The notes under the pieces were generated by a model that saw only the letters and a list, made by a program, of their open reading frames with translations, searched no databases and was not told the DNA's origin. From Hyaloperonospora brassicae (taxonomy: Eukaryota > Oomycota > Peronosporomycetes > Peronosporales > Peronosporaceae), in the NCBI GenBank assembly GCA_947650285.1, contig CANTFL010000016.1, positions 124,001 to 188,000 on the forward strand: a DNA stretch of 64,000 nucleotides. Reading direction: 5' to 3'. Each line of letters begins with the position of its first letter. Position 1 is the first letter of the stretch. A program made the position numbers and the translations under genes. Below are positions 55,301-64,000 of the stretch, piece by piece.

Positions 55301-58300
55301 GATATCTCACGTGACCCGCTATTGATCGACCGTCAAACACTTTTCTATCATAGCATCTGTGTTCACAAGTCAGTGGCCGTTGCTTTACGATAATTTCTTC
55401 GACCATGTTTCAGTTCAATTTCGTGACTAGTGCATATACACTTAATCATCTCGCTCGGGACGGATTTAGGGGATACATCATATAATTCCATCTAATTCTT
55501 GTACTTAGGATTTGAGATGAGTGACTACCAGGATTTAGACGTGTAATGCTCGATCCGAGTCTTATCAATTGGGACACGTTCGCCCATCGATAAGTTGGTT
55601 GATACTTGATCGGCTTGGCAAAGAGTGCCGCCTATATCATATATAGAACGTACTCTTCCTCTGTGACGAAAACGCAGATATGATTGACCTTTTCACTGCC
55701 CAGATGTCGCAAGAAGCTTCCAGGTTTGAGCGTCGGCAATTGAGTCACTACCATCAATTTATTTGGTACGTACTACGAGATCAAGTGTACAAGCGCCTAC
55801 ACTTGATCCATCATCGACCGAGAGATTCATTGTCTCAATAAACTTTTTAATAGTCTTTATTTACAAAAAGAGATATATTGTCTCCGTGAAATCTAAAAAA
55901 TCATTTTTTCACGTTCCGATGGACTTATTACCTAAGCACGTTTTAGACTACTTTACTTAGCTTCTACATCTGGGGCAGTTCTTTTATAGCAGCTAAATGT
56001 TAAACGCTCGACTGTTTTGTCGATATCAGATCTTCATGCACTACTTAAGCAATTAATTTGGTTTCCTTAGCTGTTGGCTTCCCGCCAATATACATGATCC
56101 GACCCACCCAACATATTTTATTGGTATATATATGACACAGTTCGTGTTTCACAACACCTACCGTCAGCGTCTTTTACAGTGTGTTGGTCAACGACATTAT
56201 TTGTGCATCATTACTAACTATTGGACCACTAGTAAGTCATTCTCCCGCACTCGTAACACATCTTGTTCTCGTGGGCGCTCAAGACGTTCATCAGATTGCC
56301 ATCTGATAATTAAGTGGCAGGAATCTTTATATATCGATGCTGCCAGCTAAAAAATATCTTGAATTTGTAAGGTATGGTAGATTGGGGATGATGTCAAACT
56401 TTTAACGGTACCTTAAAATTTCATCGAACTGATCATTTCTTAACATGCAGTAACCCCCGAATACACGTTTCTCAGCCGTTACGGATGTGACTACTGCAAG
56501 ACGCGCTTTCATCGTATAGGCACATAGTTTGTGCTCAGCTTTGTTAAGCATGCAATTCTCTAAAAACGGGCGTCGAATATACATTGTTCGACATCCCATA
56601 GTCAACTATGGTTAAAGTGATTTACACATATCGACACATCTATCTTCATAATAATGCGCTTTACATCATATAGAAGGACAGTAACATAGAATGACTTTTT
56701 CTTGAATTAATACTTTAAAGACGTCTTGAAAATATTCTTGACGTTAGGTAAAAAGAAAGGTGGCCTGCCCTACTAAATTCGATCGTTATTTGTATAATCC
56801 GACTCGTTGTAGCAATTTTGCATTGATGTCGGTCTCGCATACTGGAGTTCTTTTGGCTGCCGCACGGTCGCTTCGAACGATCGCACCCGAGACGGAGTTT
56901 CGGGCACTACACACATATATAATTAGTGCTTTACATTTAACGACGATTTTATTTCTGTAATCACGCATTTAGGGAAGATTGAATAAACTCGCTTTCTACA
57001 TTACAGGTATGATTGATACCAGACCTCCTGATTCATGTCGTCTCGGTGAACGAGCCCATATGATACAGTCCACACCAACAAACCATCTATACAGGAAGTC
57101 TTTCCCGAATCCGTTGTACATAAAAATTTTGCTCTTCGAGATAAGGATTTACAGACAATTGTAAACACGCCCAAAGCAACACTCACTTGCTGATTATAAC
57201 AGCTGTGTATGCTGAACAAATACTCATTACTGTAATGCTTGTCTTAATCCTTGCTGGTAAACCAAGACTTTGGTTCAAGTATCATTTTCGATGTGTAAAA
57301 CTTGTTATTGATGGCATATTGTTGGTCTATTGACATTGTCCAACAACGTGCCACTTATGGCGATGTCGCAATGCAAAGAGCTCGTTAATTTAGTCGCATT
57401 TCATTCGAAATACTTTACATGGGGTATCTTTTACGCGCGGCGTGAAATTTTTCATTCACTGCCAATATATTGACGGACTATCGTGGTCGTTGAAAGGACC
57501 ACGATGTGCTAGTAGTTGAACCGGGGCACAATTTTTCACCAGATACCTTATAAGCCTTTTTACCGTAACAACACAAGTGTGTGCTTTCACAAAGTTATAA
57601 GTAAACCGTACGTGCAAAGAAAATGAAAAACCTAATCAAAACGTTTGGTAAAAGGAATATATAAACCTGTATGAGTCTACCATCCCTTTTTAAAGTCACA
57701 AATACCTCAGTGCTCATAATCAATAGAAATGTTATGTTTTGGATTAATTTTATTTGGTGTACTTAGTCATGGATGCGGAATAGGTGAGAAAAGCCGCGAC
57801 GACGGTCCAAGTCCACCGGATTGAAGTTTGCTCCAGACGGAACCAGCATATTCCTCAAACAAGCCCAACCGATATGTATCTCTCACACTTACGACCTAAT
57901 TAAATTTTGATCACCCTTCCCACTCCAAACTTAGGCTATACGGCAAACACTATCTTTACTGCGTTTGGTATACACGAACGAAAGCTTGTTATTGCGTTGA
58001 CATAGCGGATGCGAATGTTTTAGCCAGCATACGCACATATTTATGGCAGCGGGCGGTAACGTATTATAGCCCGTCTCAGGTGTGAAGGCACGCACATGGA
58101 TCGCCCTTTTTTTAGTATAGGCGTGCTACCGAATAGCTACTAAGCAGCTCAACCTTTTTTTCGTGAGAAAAACCACGATAACACCTGTTGTTAAGCATCA
58201 TCGCAATTTCACAGTGCCAACAAATCTCCGTCGCACGACTCGTATCGCGGTTTTGTAGCAAGCACATGCTGGAGCAAATTTCAATTTCATCGAAATGGTC

Positions 58301-60189
58301 CATAATGGCACGTCTCAGCGGGGCAAACCTTTTATTTTTGTGCGCAAATTGGCAAGATACAAAAACAACATCGTACCAGAGGCGTCGTCTGGTGCTGCAA
58401 TTTTTTGGAAGATTACGAGGGGGGCAAGGCGTAGGACAGTTTATCACGCGAAGTGTCTATCTGACTCACCAGTATTGATTTAGTGAGAAGGTTTATATTT
58501 AGGTACGCGTACGACCTACTGTATCCTGTCGCTGTGTAACTGATTTACCGCAACAAAGACTACATTATGGATTTAGCAGAACAAGGCCTCGAATCCCAGA
58601 GCGCCTGCGGACGTGATTTTGTTTCGTGATGATGAGATTCCGCGTTGTCAGTGCGGGGCCTGGTATGACGTTTGAATTGGGGTGAGAGGCTTCCAATAAG
58701 TGGCGACATCATTGTCAAGAAAAGCCGTAGCCTCCTGACAGTTATATTATTACGAGAAGCGTGTACTTAAACAGATGCTCCCGTATCCATTTTAATATTC
58801 GCCAGTCGATACGCAATCTTGTTGGATGTGCGATAATGGCGCCCCTAGCTGGCTACATCGATCTGCTATAGTGGTGCGTGATATTCGAAATAATCGCACA
58901 GCATGCTGGTTGCGCGGAAAATAAAGAGTTCGTAGTTGCGAAAGCACTAGCGCACTATAGCCAAATACATGCAAATATAAAAATCCGCTTTTCTTCGCTT
59001 GTTGACACTGTGCACAAGCGTTTAATATTCCGCAACGCTGTAACTTGTATCGGCGGAAGCATATTTTATGCTCGATATCCATAGGACGGAAGCGGTGTGC
59101 GTCGGAACGTGGAGCTCGACAATTACTGATTTAGATCCTCCTGTAACGAAAGTTCCGTGGGATCTTTCGTCTAAAAAAGGAGGTACAGCGCTCCAGGGCA
59201 CCGTTCGTAGGGCAGCATTTGAAGCGTCGACGGTTTATAGGAGCAGAGGAGATCATTAGCCGATATTGAACTTACTTGTGCAGATAAATGCCCGTCTTCT
59301 CCCATGTCAGGCTGGTTAATGGACCCATACAATTGGCTATATGACCTTAGAAAAATGGTCCTAGCCCTGACTGCGTTTATATCATGAGATAAATATGCGT
59401 TTCCATGCGGCGGAGGCGCTCACCCAGATGGAATAGTGTGTGTGGTAGATACAGCAAATCGCCACAAAATTCGAGTGGCTGGAAAGACCACAGCCTGAGC
59501 TACCGACCAATTAGATCCTACCTCAAATGATTGCCAAGGTCGTTATATCATGCGTAAGAGATAACAAGACACCGACGCTCCAAACAATCGTATGAGACAT
59601 GATGTCGCCATGAAGAGTCTGTCCCTCGCGAACGCATCTCTGTTCAATTTAAATGCCTGGACCACCTACCCGCCAGCCACACCATATACTATGGAGTGGC
59701 GTGGCTAAGTTGCCTGTGGTCAGATGCCCTGATGAAGCTACGTCAGCTCATATCGTGGAACGTACTTTGTAACCCCACCTACATGCAGCCTAAACTTTAA
59801 TATGAAACTGCCGTCACCATCATAGCCGACCTCTGCTCTCGAACTAAATGAGATAAACTGCCGGCGGACCATCTTTTCCCCACACGATTGGGCATGTCGA
59901 GCCGCTTCAAATCCAACAGTTTTGGAGCTGGTCTACCCTAGTCTCGCTCAATATTGAGGGTTCGTATCTTACACCCAGGAAGGCGTTATGTAATCCGGCC
60001 CGACGCAAGCGAGCCCTACGAGAAGTCATCACTTAGAAAACCGTGTGAAGAATAGGTAGATGCCCACTATCCGACCGCTGTATCCGCCATGGGCATCCAT
60101 TCCGTTCGAATACATGGAACCGCCAAGTCACGTTGCTGAATCGGTGGTGCTGTGATTGTTAAGGGATCCAGGGTCAAGACCTCTCGTCA
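55301..60189. other. AT-rich desert, no supported gene
   Basis: About 4.9 kb with only short frames. The longest is minus 58447-58112 (111 codons, no ATG at its open end; contains LWYDVVFVSCQFAHKNKRFA), and the plus strand is open over part of it. A hairpin with a perfect 9-bp stem (ATCGTGGTC / GACCACGAT, 8-base loop) lies at 57480-57505. Confidence 0.5.
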
Positions 60190-62351
60190 TCACGAACGCC
60201 CCAGACGAATTCGAGCATTAATCTGTGCAACCGGGTAGCCACGGCAGAAGAGGGTCAACAGTGTCGTATAAGAAGGTAATTTGGAACCTCTACGGCACTG
60301 GCGATCCGAGCTCGTTGTTCCACCGTGTGAGTATTTTCTTGAGCTAAAACGAGCCGACTTCACAAAGAACGGATGCATTATCCCAGTTTAAAGCAATCGC
60401 ATCTCGTTGTTTCACCAAAACAGTAAGATAAGTACAAGACGCGTTGGAAGACTGCAAAAAGAGACCACTGGTTTCTAGCGGTAAAGCTGATACGCGAGGT
60501 TCCAGATCAGTCATATATGATTTCGCTCGATTTGTTCAGAGACCCGACAAGTTGGCTAAATGATGGAGATTAGTAACAACCTGCGCAATCGTAGACCAAT
60601 CGCAAAGGTATACAGCGGTATCGTCCGCGCAGCCCAAACTTTGATAATCAGTATTCCGCCCTTCAGATGGGACAGGTACCCCGCGAATGAAAACCTTCAC
60701 TCGAATTTCCAGAAAGGCTCGATAGACGGCGAGAATAAAAAGAAGTGACGCATGGGGGAACCCTTGAAGAACTATACATTTAGTTTTGCGGCGATTTGGG
60801 CGATATCCATCAACGAGAAAACGGAAAGTCTTTCTTCGGTGTAATGCCGCCACCACTAATACGAAGCGGGGCGAAAAGCCGAGTTATGAAAGCGCCAAAA
60901 GCAAAAAGAGAATAGCAGGGGATGCCTTGGCAAACTGAGAATCAGAACAATGATTCTAAGTAGATCTATATCCAAATTTGCTGCTATGCGCAACGCCATG
61001 GAAATATAAAGAGACTTATGGATCGACCGCTGCAGGATAGTTCCAACTTGACCTGGCGAAACTAGATGCGACAGCATCGGCCGCACCCTGAACGAGAGAA
61101 AAATGTTAAATTAATGGTAGTCGCTACTAAGTAACGCGATCAAGAGATGATCAAGCGGCAAGGTGAAGGCCGCATATTTCTTCAAACACTAAATTTTAGC
61201 TGCAACAAAAAAGGTCGAGAGGATGTTTCGCTCGATCCATCTGATGTACAAGCTAGCAACAACAGGCGCGATCGAGTCCGTGTAATCTCTGTAGAACGTG
61301 TTTTTGATTCCTTCCTGACTTGCAACCCTTACACGCTTTAGTCCCTCTAAAGCCGCTTTCGCATCGTCGGTAATTGTCCGACGTCTCAGAAGAGCCATCA
61401 ACCCGGTCCGAAAGGGGTAACCCAGGCAAGAATGCGGTAATTTCATTGAGGCAAGCTACATAATGATATATATTACGTTCCCAGTTGTCGTACATTTCAT
61501 CAGCCAATTTCTGAGACTGATTCGGCCAGTATGTAGACTATCGACCGAGGGAAACGATAATATTGTCTTAATCATTTCGTCAACACCCGAGGATAGTCAC
61601 GTCGAGATGTCTTGCCTGAAAAGCAAGTTTGGTGAGCGAGGAGACTCGCTTTTTGGTTCTCTGCTACAATCGTCGACACACGGCAACATTACACTGGGGT
61701 TCCGCAGAACTATCGACGGGGCTAATTCGACCTCCCCTCTCTTGGTTACGCACTAGAAATAATTTCTACGAGCGCAATTCAATAATTGAAGCATCCAGTA
61801 GGACATATAAACTAATCAAGCGTGTCTATAGCATCTTGTCAGACCTTAACGTGCGTGTTTGGTCGTCGCCAAAAGAAATTTGCGGAGAATAATCGTCCAG
61901 TAGTCCCACCAGTCGGTTAATCTACGGCCTTCATTGAAGGCTGACGTCGGAACAGAACTCGCTTCGTCGACTTGGAGCTGATTCAGCGCAATGACCTCAA
62001 ATATTGTGCTATTCGAGGTCGTGTAATCACATTCAGGAACAAAATAAACTCGCCTCGTGTTACAAATCGCACGACATGATGTGGAGCTCCAACCCAGATG
62101 CCTATTCTATTGTGGTCAGCTTCTAGACCAGGCACTGACACGTCGACGTCTCGAATTCAATCAGCATGTATAGAACTGACATAACACCGATCAAGTGGTA
62201 AACTAGCCGAGCCTATACCCGGCAACGTGTAAAAATAAGTGTTAGTCGACGCTTGAAAATCGGATATGACTCTTTTTTCTCTAGCTATCTTCATTGCATC
62301 TTCGAGAATGTCGCTAAGTTGTTCCCGAACAAGAAGTTGTCTCAGCCCCAA
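60190..62351 (-). pseudogene. LINE (non-LTR) retrotransposon relic
   Basis: On the minus strand the order fits an L1/Tx1-like ORF2. The endonuclease end at 62351-62157 reads TNTYFYTLPGIGSASLPLDR (compare the TYF...SRLDR-YVS motif). A linker with RTGLMALLRRRTITDDAKAA (61446-61189) follows, then LLIALLSSDYH, VRPMLSHLVSPGQVGTILQR (61086) and RFLVDGYRPNRRK with GCADDTAVYLCDWST (60856-60536). The polymerase box is CADD where YADD or FADD is usual. A C-terminal piece ends near 60190. Frames change several times, so it is inactive. Its 3' tail was not located. Confidence 0.75.
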
Positions 62352-63031
62352 ATAGTCATGTCTTTCCGGTAGCGAAAAAAGGACGATTAAGTTGCGGAAT
62401 TAACGTGCACTTGAAGCCCCCTCCTCGAAACCGGGGACCTTCTTATCTCATTAGAAGATCTAGAAGCCATTTAATCGAGCTTCTCTGGCAGTACTTTCGC
62501 TTGAGGCGTGTATGTTGACCACAACAACGAAGTCGCCCAAAACAGTAATTTAGATAGATATCCATTGCGGTGTCTAATGCAACTCGAGTGACGAGTCCAT
62601 AAAGATGACCGATGAATATGAATTCAATAAAATAGCTACACCTCCACAAGAGTTCTCAGACTCCGTTCATATCGAGCGTCCGGGCTTATTCACGAATCCC
62701 CATGATGAGTTTTACAAATGGTCTAGCGTTGCGCGATCTCAAATAGTGACCCGCGTTTCTTGCAATACAACCATGTCAAAGTCTTCCCGCGTTTCGCGCT
62801 GTCGAAAACGATATAACTACTTTGCCCATTGATCCGAATGCTTAGGTTATCCCGCGGCATTCTACAAATAGAGAACGACACTTTTTCTAGGCGGCCGCCG
62901 TGAAATCTTAAACGAAAGCCGACGAAATACCGGGGGAAGCATGTCGTAGGGGTTAAAACTAAAAAAAATCTGTCCCGTCTATTGGTAAGACTATCCCTGT
63001 GTTATCAGACAAGAAATTACGTCTAATTGCA
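62352..63031. other. No supported gene
   Basis: A plus-strand ATG near 62605 opens 75 codons (MTDEYEFNKIATPPQEFSD) without a recognised domain. The rest is short frames only. Confidence 0.4.
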
Positions 63032-63433
63032 CTATAGGAAGAGTAGTCCCATGGCGCAGACAAAATTTTCCCAGTACTCGTGTTCCAGCAGCTGAACTTC
63101 AAGGGCGATTAGGTCAAGTACCGGTTGCCACTTGGCCGGTTTGCATATAATGTTTGCAACAGCGGTGAGAACGTCTTCAAATAGGTGGTATTGCACAGCA
63201 TTGCTCTGCGGCATCACCATGTTCGCCTTAACCTCATCGAATGCGAGCTGTGGGAGTGAAACACACAGGACATGGAGAAATTTCCAATGATCAAAGTCAG
63301 CAAGCGATTTGCCAACAGTCACAACTATCCACTTGGGCTGAATTTTACTAATTTGCCTCCAACTCTGGATATTGTGAGCCGTTTTATAGCGAACTTGACC
63401 ATTGTGGTCATCTACCGTCGCGATCCAGCCCAT
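63032..63433 (-). CDS. Unknown 133-residue open frame
   Basis: An ATG at 63433 starts MGWIATVDDHNGQVRYKTAH, and the frame is open to 63032. It contains plausible structured segments (PKWIVVTVGKSLADFDHWKF, LLEHEYWENFVCAMG) and little low complexity. I know no family for it. It could be a fragment of an element, since it lies beside a LINE relic, or an exon of a gene. No splice sites or promoter were identified. Confidence 0.35.
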   Translation of the reverse strand: MGWIATVDDHNGQVRYKTAHNIQSWRQISKIQPKWIVVTVGKSLADFDHWKFLHVLCVSLPQLAFDEVKANMVMPQSNAVQYHLFEDVLTAVANIICKPAKWQPVLDLIALEVQLLEHEYWENFVCAMGLLFL

Positions 63434-64000
63434 TCATGGATCATAAAGTTTTGCATCGGCGTGTGTGGTGTGTTGCCGGATCACAGCCAATTCAAACTCG
63501 ATGTTTATGGCATGTCTAAATGACCGCAGGATGTCACTTGGCATTGAGGGAGGTAAGCAACCGAATACGGCAGGTTACTTCAAGTGCCGCCATATCCAAC
63601 TCACATAAATTGTCCAGGCGGCTTGGACTTTAAGTCCAGATGGCATAGGCGCAGGAAGGAAGCAATGGATTTGAGCTATCGGATTTAGTTTCGATCTGCA
63701 GATGTGTCAGCTATAAAAAGGTTTCGGGCGCTCCGGTACGGCTGCAGCCGCTACTGCAGAAGAGGCGGTGTTTGGGATGTGATGGAGTGGCATACGATCG
63801 TTTAAATAGTCGATCTCAACTCTTCACAGGCACCCCGGAGACCAACTAAGGAGGTGGTACTCCGATTCCGTTCTGTAACCTTTGCTTACTCTGTGTATTC
63901 GTCGGTATGGAGGGTTGCACTCTAACCGATAGTCTCGAGTCGATGCCAAACTTGACCATGTTTGGGATGTTCTATCGATTATAAGCAACACAAGATTGCG
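63434..64000. other. Right-edge DNA, no supported gene
   Basis: Short frames only. TTTGGGATGT occurs twice (63771 and 63960), possibly part of a repeat that continues beyond the window. Confidence 0.4.

Noticed and set aside
1..64000. CRISPR arrays, bacterial operons or prophage features
   Set aside because: No regularly spaced short repeats are present, and introns, LTR elements and composition point to a eukaryotic nuclear genome.

Overview
The window looks like nuclear DNA of an oomycete, most likely a Peronosporales species (Phytophthora or a downy mildew). This is inferred from short GT-AG introns of about 70-85 bp, YCAYTYY initiator-like motifs near start codons, a bHLH-PAS gene, a coiled-coil/START-like gene of a type expanded in oomycetes, and families of Ty1/copia, Ty3/gypsy, LINE and MULE relics. 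No species can be named from sequence alone.

Layout. 1-728: nothing recognised. 729-7281: a decayed Ty1/copia element with two LTRs, carrying a GATC-rich segment inside gag. 7282-27560: AT-rich, gene-poor DNA with relics only: weak reverse transcriptase/RNase H (10 kb), LINE fragment (12.2 kb), hAT/BED-like fragment (14.9 kb), broken Lys/Glu-rich gene (16.5-17.3 kb) and a complete but inactivated MULE/FAR1 transposase on the minus strand (18.2-20.3 kb). 28.9-36.6 kb: a GC-richer gene island with a PX-domain protein, an unknown minus-strand protein, a PPR-like mitochondrial protein, a three-exon coiled-coil/START protein and a probably broken minus-strand gene. 36.6-42 kb: AT-rich, one unexplained 186-codon open frame. 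42.2-44.0 kb: a second small island with a two-exon bHLH-PAS regulator (minus) and a small two-exon gene transcribed away from it. 46254-53472: a Ty3/gypsy chromovirus with full 5' LTR, gag, protease, reverse transcriptase, RNase H, integrase, chromodomain and a truncated 3' LTR. 53.5-55.3 kb: a mosaic of older gypsy pieces in both orientations. 60.2-62.4 kb: a LINE relic on the minus strand. The rest has no gene I can support.

The most interesting structure is in the gypsy element. A 434-codon reading frame, interrupted by one TGA, runs antisense between the 3' LTR and pol. It starts in a strong ATG context about 110 bp inside the LTR, is the only long open frame over roughly 820 bp, encodes a coiled-coil segment, and overlaps the sense-strand chromodomain. 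It may be an accessory antisense gene of this retrotransposon lineage.

The host genes are compact, with short spacers and divergent starts, separated by long repeat-rich deserts. Both LTR elements show about 8% divergence between their LTRs (counted by eye), so both are old enough to be broken but still readable.
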